DNA from: Prevotella sp. UBA4339
GTDB lineage: Bacteria > Bacteroidota > Bacteroidia > Bacteroidales > Bacteroidaceae
Direction: 5' to 3'
DNA: 23,000 nucleotides
NCBI GenBank assembly: GCA_002393725.1
Contig: DGTJ01000068.1
Location: forward strand, 28,294-51,293
A program made the position numbers and the translations under genes. The notes beneath the pieces are model-generated. The model had not been told where the DNA came from. It made no database searches and worked only from the letters and a program-made list of their open reading frames with translations. Shown piece by piece: positions 14,307 to 22,575 of this stretch; within the stretch, counting starts at the first letter, position 1, and every line of letters begins with the position of its first letter.

Positions 14307-16055
14307 TCACTTCCATCCCGCATTCTGCGTCACGTTGGCATCCGATGTAGCAATCTCGTAGGTTGGTATCGGATAGTAGTAGTCTTTCGCAGGATCGAAG
14401 ACGCGGTTGGCAGCGTCCTCTATCACGTAGATGCCAGCCTGGTCGGCCACCTTCCTGCCGTTGAACATCCCGTTGGCATCGGTCAGTCGGCTCTCGATGT
14501 TCTCGCGCTGTGTACTCAGTTTATCCTCATCGTTGTACTTCAGTCCGAGCATTGTCTGGGGTAGCACCTTCTCTGCTGTCTTCCATCTGATGATATCGCT
14601 GTAGCGCAGGTTCTCATCGATGAACTCCACGAGTCGCTCCCGGCGTATCTCCCCGAGCATGTCCAGTCCGTTGTCAGCGCAGAACTGGTTGGTAAGCCTT
14701 GCCTCGAATCCTGCACGGCTTCGCACCTTGTTGACCGTGGCATCGAGCTGTGCATCTGTGATCTGCCCGTTGTATTCGTAGAGTGCCTCAGCATATGAGA
14801 TGAGTATCTCTGCATAGCGTATGATCATCTTGTCGACGGTCTCCTTATTGGTGGTGTTCCACTCAGAGAGCATGAATCCCTTCTTCAGTCCGTAGCCATT
14901 GCCGTGCTGGTTGCCAAAGGGGTTGTAACCCGCCTTGTAGGCCTCCTCATCCTTCATATAGAATGTCATGGCCATGCGTGGGTCGCGGTTGGTGAACACG
15001 TCATTATGATGTGTCTCCTCCACCTTCAGTGCAGTCTTCTCACGTGGCAGGCCGTCGGTATATAGTATCTGGTCGATGGTCTGGCGAGTCACGCTGACGG
15101 CATTCTCCATACCTCGTGAGTTGTTATGTGTGATGACGGCCCCATCGCCATTAGGCCCATAGATCTTTACGAACACATTCTCCTTGTTCTGTCGGCCCTC
15201 ACCGTCGAAGTAGAAGAGCTTCTGGAAGTCGGGATAGAGGTCGTGCTTGCCACTGCTGATGAGTCGCTCTGCAGCGTCGATGCTCACCTTCAGATGAGCT
15301 TTTGCGTCGCTGGCCAGCCCGTGGTATTTGGCAAAGGTCCCCTCATAGAGTCCGATGCGTACGAGCATGCCCCGTGCGGCACTCTTCGATACTCTGCCCC
15401 AGTCGGCAGCACTGCTGACGGCGTCGATGTCGGGCAGATACTCTTCTGCCAGTTTCAGGTCGCTATAGCACTGCTGGATGACGCTCTCCCTCGATGTGCG
15501 AGCCATCTTAATGTCAGGGTCGCTTGTAGAGTCGAAAGCCTTCAGTATCAGGGGCACATCGCCATATTTTCTCACCAGGTCGAAATAGTGGTAGGCTCTG
15601 AAGAAGTATGCTTCTGCCGTCCAGCGGTTCTTCTGGGCATCGCTTAACGGGGCTTTGCCGCCTTTCTCGATGATGTTGTTGCAGACGAATATCTTCTGAT
15701 ACGGTCCTGTCCAGTCACTGGAAGTGGCAGGCACGCTCCAGCTGCCGCTTGAAGTGGCATTGGCAGCCGTTCCGATGATGTCGTCGGCACGGGTGTCGTG
15801 AGAGAATCCCGGCAGGTCGACGTACAGTTTATTACATGCCCCGCGCAGGTCGGTCTCACTCTGCCAGAAGGTATTGTCTGCGAGGGTCGTCTCAGGCAGA
15901 CGGTCGAGCTCGCAGCTGGTCAGGAGGAGGGAGATGACGAGGAAGGATGTAATGTGGTAATCGGCTTGCCGCTTGCCACCGAAGGGACGTAAGAATGAGA
16001 ACAGTCCTGCTGTCAGGTATTTATTCCAGTTATTTTTGTTTATAATGGTAATCAT
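14307..16055 (-). CDS. SusD/RagB-family outer-membrane lipoprotein
   Basis: This 582-residue SusD homologue would bind the glycan and form a lid on the SusC encoded just upstream. The signal ends with LLLTSC (Cys48), followed by the family start ELDRLPETTLADNTFWQSETDL. C-terminal features such as VNKVRSRAGFEARL, EIRRERLVEFIDENLRYSDIIRWK and YYPIPTYEIATS are typical of SusD. The n-region is unusually long because residues about 19-34 (FSFLRPFGGKRQADYH) are encoded by the antisense strand of the 48-bp dispersed repeat. The start at 16055 is used because no other Met precedes the hydrophobic core. It lies 45 bases after susC. Substrate is inferred from neighbours as a uronic-acid-containing glycan. 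Confidence 0.92.
   Translation of the reverse strand: MITIINKNNWNKYLTAGLFSFLRPFGGKRQADYHITSFLVISLLLTSCELDRLPETTLADNTFWQSETDLRGACNKLYVDLPGFSHDTRADDIIGTAANATSSGSWSVPATSSDWTGPYQKIFVCNNIIEKGGKAPLSDAQKNRWTAEAYFFRAYHYFDLVRKYGDVPLILKAFDSTSDPDIKMARTSRESVIQQCYSDLKLAEEYLPDIDAVSSAADWGRVSKSAARGMLVRIGLYEGTFAKYHGLASDAKAHLKVSIDAAERLISSGKHDLYPDFQKLFYFDGEGRQNKENVFVKIYGPNGDGAVITHNNSRGMENAVSVTRQTIDQILYTDGLPREKTALKVEETHHNDVFTNRDPRMAMTFYMKDEEAYKAGYNPFGNQHGNGYGLKKGFMLSEWNTTNKETVDKMIIRYAEILISYAEALYEYNGQITDAQLDATVNKVRSRAGFEARLTNQFCADNGLDMLGEIRRERLVEFIDENLRYSDIIRWKTAEKVLPQTMLGLKYNDEDKLSTQRENIESRLTDANGMFNGRKVADQAGIYVIEDAANRVFDPAKDYYYPIPTYEIATSDANVTQNAGWK
15954..16001 (+). repeat. 48-bp dispersed repeat, copy 2 (antisense in second susD)
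   Basis: It matches 1967-2014 at 44 of 48 bases. The coding strand here is the opposite one, so the same DNA is read as FLRPFGGKRQADYH instead of QSACRLLPKGRKNE. Both copies sit just before the hydrophobic core of a lipoprotein signal. Confidence 0.9.
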
Positions 16056-16081
16056 AATTCCTAATTTATAATTTGTAATTT
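16054..16081. repeat. AT-only heptamer array between susC and susD
   Basis: Four units (ATAATTC, CTAATTT, ATAATTT, GTAATTT) with a 7-base period lie just upstream of the susD start, and the ATG overlaps the array end. They resemble the heptamers before the first susD. Confidence 0.6.
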
Positions 16082-16100
16082 CCTGATATCTGAAACCTAA

Positions 16101-19100
16101 TTATAATGTTACGTTCACGCCAAACGACCATGTGCGGAAGAATGGATAGTAGTTTCGGCCTACATTGTTGCCTGCCTCCGGGTCATATACCTTCAGTATG
16201 TCTGAATGCTCCCATACGTCATTGCCGCTCACGTAGACGCGCAGTTTCTGGATGTAGCGCTTTGATACGGGGATGGTGTATCCCAGAGTGATGTTCTTCA
16301 GCCTGATATATGATGCGTCCTGCAACCATTTGTCTGAGGGCTGGAAGTTGAACATGTCACCGTTGTAGTTGTAAAGTCGTGGCCAGTAGGCATCCTGGTT
16401 GTCTTCTGTCCAGAAGTCGCGGTGGATAGTCCAAGGCATCTGGTAGGTGCGTCCGAATGGTGCGATGGCCTCTGTGTCGATGAGCAGCTTACGCTTAGCA
16501 ACACCCTGGAACATCACTGCCAGGTCGAATCCCTTCCATTGTGCTGAGAGGTTCAGACCGTAGAGGTATCTGCCGTTGGTATCGCCAAGATATACCAGGT
16601 CGCCGTGATTCTCCTTAGTACCGTCGCCAGCTCCCACCTGATGGTCGGTAGAGCCATTCTTGTCGGGCTGGGTCACGAATCTTACGTCTCCTGCTCCCAC
16701 CTTACCGTCAGAGAATGACTTGTAGCCTGGGTGGGCTGCCTTATACTGTTCATACTCTTCCTTGCTCGTCCAATAGCCGTCAGTCTGGTATCCCCAGATG
16801 GTGTTCAGGCTGTAGCCTTCAATCAGCTGGCGCGTCCCGGCAGTGATAACGTCGGCACCGTCATATTCCACGAGCTTGTTCTTAGAGTCTGAGAGGTTGA
16901 ATGCTATCTGGTAACGGAAGTCCCCGATGCGGTCGTTCCATCTGATCTCGAACTCCCATCCCCATGTCTTCAGCTTACCGATGTTTACGGCAGGTACGCC
17001 GATACCTATCGTGTGAGGCAGCTGCAGGTTGGAAAGCATGTCGTTATTGTACTTCCAGTAGTAGTCGAACGATGCGTTCAGACGTCCGTCGAACAGTCCG
17101 AGATCGATACCAAGGTTGGTGGTCTCGATGGTCTCCCAGCTCTTGTCTTTCGAAGCGAGCTGGCTCTGATAGTAGCTCTTCTCCGTGATATAGGTGGTAG
17201 ACTGCGAGATGGTCGGTATGTAGTCATATAGTCCGAGCACTGCTCCGTTGCCGAGCTGTCCCCATGATGCCCGCAGCTTCAGGTTGCTCACCCAGTTGAG
17301 CTTAAACCACTTCTCCTGGTTTACTCTCCAGGCAGCAGATACTGAGGGGAAGGCCTTCCACCGTTTCTCTGGGGCCAGTCGTGACGAACCGTCGTAGCGG
17401 ATATTAGCCTCTAAGAGATAGCGCTCAGCGAAGTTATAGTTGATACGTCCGAAGTACGACATCATCGACCAGGGCTGGATAAGGTCGCCGAGGGTGGTGT
17501 TGGTAGCCTCAGAGGCATCGTAGTAGTTGAATGAGTAGAAGTCGTTTGAGTTCATGTTCTTTGCGGTAGCGTCAAACTGGTCCTTGCGGTAGTTCTCATA
17601 GCTTGTGCCTGCCAGCAGCTTGATGTTGTGCTGCTTGATGTCGAACTCATAGTTGACGGTAGCCTCCAGCTGGTCGTGATAGTCATTGTTCTTCTGTCGG
17701 TAGAGCGAGTTGGGGTTGTTCGTCTGTTGGCGTATGGTAGTGCCGTTCATGGCATACCAAGCCAGCCAGTGGCGCTCGGAGCGCTGCGAGTAGTATCCTG
17801 CGCGGCGGCTGGCGCTCAGGTTGATACGCAGGTCCTTCAGCAGGTTCTTGATGGTGATGTTACCCTTTCCGAGGAATGCTTCGTAGTGTGCAGTGTTGGT
17901 GCCGCCGTTCTTCAGTATGTCGATAGGGTTCACCTGCAGGTCACCGCTATATGGCTGGGCGTCGTAGTTTGGAGTTTCTTCTGGCTGCCACAATAGTTGT
18001 CGGGCACGCGCTCCGTACATCGTGTTGAGTATGCTGCCCGCACCGCTTGAGGGCTGGTTACTCTTCTTCGACTGGTACTGCAGGTTTACGCCCAGGCTGA
18101 CATACTTGTTCAGCTCGGCATTGATCTTGGCATGCAGGTTCACACGGGTATTGTTGTTATCCGCATACTTCAGCATTCCCGACTTATAGAAGTAGTTACC
18201 GCTCACGAGATAGTTGATGGCTTTCGTTCCGCCGCTGACAGAAACGGAGTGGTTGGTCTGTCCGGCGTGGTCTTTTGTTCCCTCATCTACCCAGTTGGTG
18301 GCAGTGAACTGCTCCCAGCGGCCGTTGCTGTTGTTGGGGTAGTAGTTGAAGTTTGGGTTAGCCACCCATGTGGTCTTCTCCTTGTTCCACTCGTATGACC
18401 CTCCGGCATTGTATCGTCCGAGGTTCAGCCATTGCTGCTCCTCCCAGGCGGGCAGTCGCTCAGGCATGTTGCCAGGGGTGTTGACGGCATAGTATCCGTT
18501 GTATGATATCTTCGGAGTGCCTTCGCTACCGCTCTTGGTGGTAACGAGCACCACTCCCGATGCAGCTCTTGCACCGTAGATGGCACAGGCTGATGCATCC
18601 TTCAGCACAGAGATGCTCTCGATATCATCGGCATTGAGCAGAGAGATGTCGCCCTCGATACCGTCAATGAGCACCAGGGCCGATGTGGCATTCACCGACG
18701 AGAATCCGCGAATACGCATCCCACTTGTCTCTGAGCCTGGCTCACCGCTGCTGCGCAGTATCGCCACGCCAGGCAGTTCTCCCTGCATGGCACTGAGCAC
18801 GTCGCTGGAGGGCTTGCCAGCAAGCTTCTCACCGTCTACTGCAGACACGGCGCCAGAGAGGTTCACCTTCTTCTGTACACCATAGCCCACGACAACCACT
18901 TCCGAGAGGGTCTTGTCGTCTTCCTTCATCAGGATAGTGCCCGAGGCCTTGCTTGCCGACAGCTCCTGTGTCACGTAGCCTACATAGGAGAAAGCGATGG
19001 TGGCGCCCCTTCCGACATTGTCGATGGTGAAGTTGCCGTCGAAGTCTGTTACCACTCCATTTGATGTGCCTTTCTCCAGCACACTGACTCCAATCATAGG

Positions 19101-19238
19101 TTCACGCGTGACTGCATCGAGCACAGTGCCCTTGACGGTCTGTACGCCTTGCGCCAGCATGACCACGTTTAAGAGGAAAAACATACTACTGGCCATCGCC
19201 AGTCGCAGGATTTCTGTTGATCTTGTTTTTAGTTTCAT
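16101..19238 (-). CDS. SusC/RagA-family TonB-dependent outer-membrane transporter
   Basis: This protein is about 1045 residues with the start at 19238, preceded by AAAAGG and a signal (MKLKTRSTEI...). The frame stays open to 19280, but that region lies between the promoter and this start and gives a poor N-terminus. After the signal comes a carboxypeptidase-D-like domain (TVKGTVLDAVTREPMIGVSV), then the TonB box and plug (VVVGYGVQKKVNLSGAVSAV), the barrel, and the C-terminal RTWSFGVNVTL. The family imports oligosaccharides together with SusD. It is the first gene of the - strand operon and has its own promoter at 19278-19308. Specificity cannot be read from the sequence. Confidence 0.94.
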   Translation of the reverse strand: MKLKTRSTEILRLAMASSMFFLLNVVMLAQGVQTVKGTVLDAVTREPMIGVSVLEKGTSNGVVTDFDGNFTIDNVGRGATIAFSYVGYVTQELSASKASGTILMKEDDKTLSEVVVVGYGVQKKVNLSGAVSAVDGEKLAGKPSSDVLSAMQGELPGVAILRSSGEPGSETSGMRIRGFSSVNATSALVLIDGIEGDISLLNADDIESISVLKDASACAIYGARAASGVVLVTTKSGSEGTPKISYNGYYAVNTPGNMPERLPAWEEQQWLNLGRYNAGGSYEWNKEKTTWVANPNFNYYPNNSNGRWEQFTATNWVDEGTKDHAGQTNHSVSVSGGTKAINYLVSGNYFYKSGMLKYADNNNTRVNLHAKINAELNKYVSLGVNLQYQSKKSNQPSSGAGSILNTMYGARARQLLWQPEETPNYDAQPYSGDLQVNPIDILKNGGTNTAHYEAFLGKGNITIKNLLKDLRINLSASRRAGYYSQRSERHWLAWYAMNGTTIRQQTNNPNSLYRQKNNDYHDQLEATVNYEFDIKQHNIKLLAGTSYENYRKDQFDATAKNMNSNDFYSFNYYDASEATNTTLGDLIQPWSMMSYFGRINYNFAERYLLEANIRYDGSSRLAPEKRWKAFPSVSAAWRVNQEKWFKLNWVSNLKLRASWGQLGNGAVLGLYDYIPTISQSTTYITEKSYYQSQLASKDKSWETIETTNLGIDLGLFDGRLNASFDYYWKYNNDMLSNLQLPHTIGIGVPAVNIGKLKTWGWEFEIRWNDRIGDFRYQIAFNLSDSKNKLVEYDGADVITAGTRQLIEGYSLNTIWGYQTDGYWTSKEEYEQYKAAHPGYKSFSDGKVGAGDVRFVTQPDKNGSTDHQVGAGDGTKENHGDLVYLGDTNGRYLYGLNLSAQWKGFDLAVMFQGVAKRKLLIDTEAIAPFGRTYQMPWTIHRDFWTEDNQDAYWPRLYNYNGDMFNFQPSDKWLQDASYIRLKNITLGYTIPVSKRYIQKLRVYVSGNDVWEHSDILKVYDPEAGNNVGRNYYPFFRTWSFGVNVTL

Positions 19239-19277
19239 AAAATACCTTTTAGCTGTTAAACTTAAATTTCGATGGCG

Positions 19278-19308
19278 CAAAGGTAGGCTTTTCCCTCACA
19301 CGAAACAA
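19278..19308 (-). promoter_or_regulatory. susC operon promoter, Bacteroidetes sigma type
   Basis: On the - strand TTG (19308-19306) is followed after 20 bases by TACCTTTG (19285-19278), matching the -33 and -7 consensus TTTG / TAnnTTTG. Transcription should start near 19274, leaving a leader of about 36 bases before the susC ATG. Confidence 0.75.
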
Positions 19309-19317
19309 GATTATCAC

Positions 19318-19360
19318 TACATCACGATTACTATACATCAAGAAATCGACTACATCACGA
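19318..19360. promoter_or_regulatory. Triple TACATCAnGA repeat, candidate operator of the PUL regulator
   Basis: TACATCAcGA (19318-19327), TACATCAaGA (19334-19343) and TACATCAcGA (19351-19360) are spaced 16 and 17 bases apart, directly upstream of the susC -33 box. A fourth, inverted GACATCA lies at about 19396-19402. The arrangement fits an activator site for the adjacent SusR-like protein. Confidence 0.55.
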
Positions 19361-19368
19361 CTTTCTCA

Positions 19369-19476
19369 CTAAAAGCGTAAGTCGCTCATAATCAGTGATG
19401 TCGTATAGCAATACCACTTTCTCATGTCACATCGGGACAAGAGCACATGGGGCAGATTCTGTTTTAAGTTAGACAT
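19369..19476 (-). CDS. Possible 35-residue leader peptide
   Basis: A small frame begins with ATG 18 bases after a -7-like box (TATCTTTG, 19501-19494 on the - strand) and encodes 35 residues starting MSNLKQNLPH and ending SDLRF. It lies between the regulator and the susC promoter. It overlaps no known gene, but it overlaps the inverted GACATCA motif. There is no clear -33 box and no homologue I know, so it may be chance. The rest of 19239-19644 contains the promoters and operator listed here. Confidence 0.2.
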   Translation of the reverse strand: MSNLKQNLPHVLLSRCDMRKWYCYTTSLIMSDLRF

Positions 19477-19629
19477 TGTTGCTTATAGCGCTGCAAAGAT
19501 ACGGAGTTATTTTGGAAAAACCTCGTAATCCCCCCGATTTTAACGTGTTTTACGGAGACTCCCCAAAAGGCAATGCCCCGGAATGCAAAATTTCTTGGGG
19601 AAATGGTGCGTCGTTCGAAAAAAAAATCG

Positions 19630-19637
19630 TATCTTTG
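19630..19637 (+). promoter_or_regulatory. -7 box of the regulator gene promoter
   Basis: TATCTTTG fits TAnnTTTG exactly. The regulator ATG at 19645 is only 7 bases further on, so the mRNA would have a leader of a few bases at most. No convincing -33 box is visible about 20 bases upstream. Confidence 0.5.
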
Positions 19638-19644
19638 CCCACAA

Positions 19645-22479
19645 ATGGGAAAAAGAATAGGATTGATAGCATTGTGGACCATCCTGCTGATGCTGACAGC
19701 AGCTGCCAGGGCGGAGGGCTACTGGCAGAGGGCGGTAGTGAACTACTCGAGACAGCAATACCACTCCGGCAACCAGAACTGGCAGGCGGCACAGAGCAAG
19801 GAGGGATGGATGTACTTTGCCAACAACAAGGGGCTTCTGGAGTTCGACGGCAGCAGCTGGCAGACATATCCATTACCCGGCAATGCGAAGGTGAGGGCCG
19901 TAAGAGCCTATGGAGACACCATCTACGTGGGAGCGCTCGGACAGTTCGGACGATTCGTCAGAAACAGAAAGGGACGGCTGGAATATGAGAGGCTCTCGGA
20001 AAGCACTGACAAGGGTGGACAGATCAACATCTGGAACATTCAACTGACGGGCAGCGACATCTATTATCAGAGTGACGATGCGCTATATATCAATGACAGC
20101 AAGACAAGGACTGCCTGTCCGCCAGGCATCGCCTACTCCACCGTGGTCTACAACCGACTTTATGCTGCATCGTCGCGAGGACTGTTCGTGCTCGTGGGGA
20201 AGGAGTTCCAAAGGGTGCAGGGGGTAGACATCAGCCAGACATCGAATATCGTCAGTATCCTGCCATACGGACAGGGACGGCTACTGCTCGTCAGCAGCGA
20301 CAAGGGGTTATGGGTATATGAAGACAGCCATGCCCGACAGTTGCATACCGCTGCCGACGGGCTCATAGGCGCAGGGCGACTCTCGTCGGCTGCCATCTGC
20401 GGAGACATGCTGGCACTGGGAACGATGCAGGATGGAGTAATACTGCTGGACATGAAGAAGGGCACGGCTGAACACATGTCGATAAACAACGGACTGCAGA
20501 ACAAGACCGTGCTGTCGACGACCTTCGACCGCGACCAGAACCTCTGGTTGGGACTCGACAACGGAATAGACTGCATACCACTGCGCTCGCCACTGAGATT
20601 CCTCAACAGCAGGCAGTCGCCTATAGGAAGCGGCTACTGCAGCATGGCATATAACGGCAAACTCTACCTGGGCACCAACCAGGGACTCTACGAGATGACT
20701 GGCGAAAGCATCAGATTCGTTAAAGGCACAGGCAGCCAGGTGCTATGCCTCGACACCGTCGGAGGACAGCTCTTCTGCGGAGGTAGGCGATTCTTCCTGA
20801 CCATCGACGGCGAACGCATCACGCACTATGACAACCGCGGAGTGTGGGGGGTACGCTCATTCGGACACCGCAGCGACGTGCTGCTGACAGCTTCATACTG
20901 GGGGCTCAGGCTGATGCGAAGGCAGGGGCAGGACTGGGTGATGGCTGAAGAGGTGAAGGGAACGGACATCTCGGCAAAGACCTTCTACGTGGAGGATGGC
21001 TCTACGGGGATATGGGTGGCAAATAAAGAGAAGGGCATATTCCGGCTGACACTCAGCGAAGACCTGGCAAGGGTGAAGAGCAAGCGATGCTATAACTCCG
21101 ACCTGCTGCCCAAGGGCGACAACGTGTCGATAGCAAGCATCGACGGCGAAACGGTAGTGGCATCCCGACAGGGACTCTTCAGGTATGATGCGACGCACGA
21201 CAGGCTGGAGCCTCATACAACCCTGGAGAAGAGACTTGAGGGGCATACCGCCTACACCTACATACGACAGGACAGAAAGGGCTGCATCTGGTATGCGGCC
21301 GACGGTACGCTGCACTTGGTAAGAGGCGAACATAACGACGGCTACCTGAACGACTGGCTGATGGAGGACTTTGAGAGTGTGTGTCTGGAGGGGCAAAGGG
21401 CCGTGATAGGGACGGAAGACGGATTTGTATCGCTGCAGCTCGACGGGTCATGGAGACACACTCTTGACCCGAGCCAAGGTCAAACAGCCAGTCCCCATAA
21501 TCCGCCCCATGACCCGAGGCCATATATACGCAAGGTATATGTGGGCAACTATGCTGACACCCTCTTCTACGGATGTGAGCTGCCCGTGACAATAAAGTGG
21601 CGCGACAACTCGATGCGCTTCGAATGCAGCGCCATCAACTACGATCCCGCAAAGTCAGTGCTCTACAGCTATTGGCTGGAGGGATCGGCCGAGAGCGGCT
21701 ACGGGCCATACGCCCGCAGGCGAATAAAGGAATACACCAACCTGGAGGAAGGCTGCTATATCTTCCACGTCAGGATCATCACCTCGGGCAGTAATCAGCC
21801 AGCAGAGACGCAGTTCGCTTTCGTGATACTACCACCCTGGTATCGCACATGGTGGGCCTATGTCCTCTATGCCCTGCTGACAGCGGCTCTCGCCTGGATG
21901 GCATGGCGCAGACTGCAGAGAAGCCGGCAGCAGCTGATAGAACAGAAGGACGAACAGATACAGGAGCGCGAGGTACGCATACAAGAGCGCGAGGAGGAGA
22001 TAGCTACCCTCAGGGAGGAGAAACTGGAGATAGAACTGCGGTCGAAGCAGGACGAGCTGGTGCGCTCGAGGATGAACATCGTAAGGAAGAACGAGATGCT
22101 GCAAGACATACGCAAGACCGCCATCAGCCTGAACAACTCTCTAAGCGAGGAGAACCTGCCTGCCTCGAAGCGGAGAATCGTGAGGCTGATAGGACAGATA
22201 GACACCAACATAGAGCACGACGAAGACCTCGATGCCTTCCGCGACTCGTTCGATGCCGTGCACCACAACTTCCTGCAGATACTCGGGGAGCGGTATCCAG
22301 AGCTGTCGCATAAGGACAAGATGCTCTGTGCATATATCCGCATGAACCTGCTCTCCAAGGAGATAGCCCCGCTACTGAATATCTCTACGCGCGGGGTGGA
22401 GATCAGCCGGTACCGCCTCAGACAGAAGCTCGGGCTGGACTCGAAGGAGAGCCTCACCGAATTTCTACGGAAAATATAA
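19645..22479 (+). CDS. SusR-like membrane regulator with propeller, Y_Y_Y domain and HTH
   Basis: This protein is about 944 residues with the start at 19645 (MGKRIGLIALW, signal-like core). An upstream start at 19573 would add 24 residues and place the core poorly. Residues about 40-600 are repeated propeller units with patterns such as NNKGLLEFDGSSW, GTNQGLYEM and GTEDGFVSL. A Y_Y_Y-like domain follows (about 640-730, with YSYWLEG and GPYARRRIKEYTNLEEG). There is one membrane segment (about 732-753), a long coiled coil (about 759-820), and a C-terminal LuxR/GerE-like HTH (about 885-941, LSHKDKMLCAYIRMNLLSKE...). It has no histidine-kinase domain, so it is not a hybrid two-component system. 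It should sense glycan in the periplasm and control the divergent PUL. Confidence 0.88.
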   Translation: MGKRIGLIALWTILLMLTAAARAEGYWQRAVVNYSRQQYHSGNQNWQAAQSKEGWMYFANNKGLLEFDGSSWQTYPLPGNAKVRAVRAYGDTIYVGALGQFGRFVRNRKGRLEYERLSESTDKGGQINIWNIQLTGSDIYYQSDDALYINDSKTRTACPPGIAYSTVVYNRLYAASSRGLFVLVGKEFQRVQGVDISQTSNIVSILPYGQGRLLLVSSDKGLWVYEDSHARQLHTAADGLIGAGRLSSAAICGDMLALGTMQDGVILLDMKKGTAEHMSINNGLQNKTVLSTTFDRDQNLWLGLDNGIDCIPLRSPLRFLNSRQSPIGSGYCSMAYNGKLYLGTNQGLYEMTGESIRFVKGTGSQVLCLDTVGGQLFCGGRRFFLTIDGERITHYDNRGVWGVRSFGHRSDVLLTASYWGLRLMRRQGQDWVMAEEVKGTDISAKTFYVEDGSTGIWVANKEKGIFRLTLSEDLARVKSKRCYNSDLLPKGDNVSIASIDGETVVASRQGLFRYDATHDRLEPHTTLEKRLEGHTAYTYIRQDRKGCIWYAADGTLHLVRGEHNDGYLNDWLMEDFESVCLEGQRAVIGTEDGFVSLQLDGSWRHTLDPSQGQTASPHNPPHDPRPYIRKVYVGNYADTLFYGCELPVTIKWRDNSMRFECSAINYDPAKSVLYSYWLEGSAESGYGPYARRRIKEYTNLEEGCYIFHVRIITSGSNQPAETQFAFVILPPWYRTWWAYVLYALLTAALAWMAWRRLQRSRQQLIEQKDEQIQEREVRIQEREEEIATLREEKLEIELRSKQDELVRSRMNIVRKNEMLQDIRKTAISLNNSLSEENLPASKRRIVRLIGQIDTNIEHDEDLDAFRDSFDAVHHNFLQILGERYPELSHKDKMLCAYIRMNLLSKEIAPLLNISTRGVEISRYRLRQKLGLDSKESLTEFLRKI
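21444..21516. repeat. Inverted CGGGTCATG ends bounding a variable segment in the regulator
   Basis: CGGGTCATG (21444-21452) and CATGACCCG (21508-21516) bound 73 bases that encode a Pro/His-rich linker (SPHNPPHDPRP region) before the Y_Y_Y domain. TTGACC and GGTCAA also pair inside. The same palindrome occurs intact at 22480-22495. Confidence 0.5.
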
Positions 22480-22495
22480 GCGGGTCATGACCCGC
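22480..22495. repeat. 16-bp perfect palindrome right after the regulator stop
   Basis: GCGGGTCATGACCCGC is fully self-complementary and begins at the base after the TAA stop. It may be part of a terminator or of the palindromic family seen in the regulator gene. Confidence 0.65.
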
Positions 22496-22517
22496 CTGTA
22501 GACAGGGAGTTCAAGGA

Positions 22518-22546
22518 AGGGAGTTCAGGGACGCCCTGAACTCCTT
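22518..22546. terminator. Hairpin between convergent regulator and glnN
   Basis: GGAGTTCAGGG (22520-22530) pairs perfectly with CCCTGAACTCC (22534-22544) around loop ACG, and the stem can be extended by a wobble and an A-T pair. A related GGGAGTTCA lies at 22505-22513. It is in the right place for a bidirectional terminator, but it lacks a long T-run. Confidence 0.55.
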
Positions 22547-22572
22547 GTCTCCTCGTAAATGCGAAACTTGTA
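22540..22572 (+). repeat. 33-bp dispersed repeat, copy 2
   Basis: This sequence matches 5638-5670 with one difference. It ends 3 bases from the glnN stop codon and overlaps the right arm of the adjacent hairpin. Confidence 0.88.
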
Positions 22573-22575
22573 CTG

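Noticed and set aside
19239..19280. Longer N-terminus for SusC starting at 19280
   Set aside because: It would place 14 extra residues before the signal and start inside the promoter -7 box. The ATG at 19238 has AAAAGG upstream and a proper signal.
19573..19644. Longer N-terminus for the regulator starting at 19573
   Set aside because: It would add a basic, non-signal segment before the hydrophobic core and would lie upstream of the TATCTTTG box. The start at 19645 fits better.
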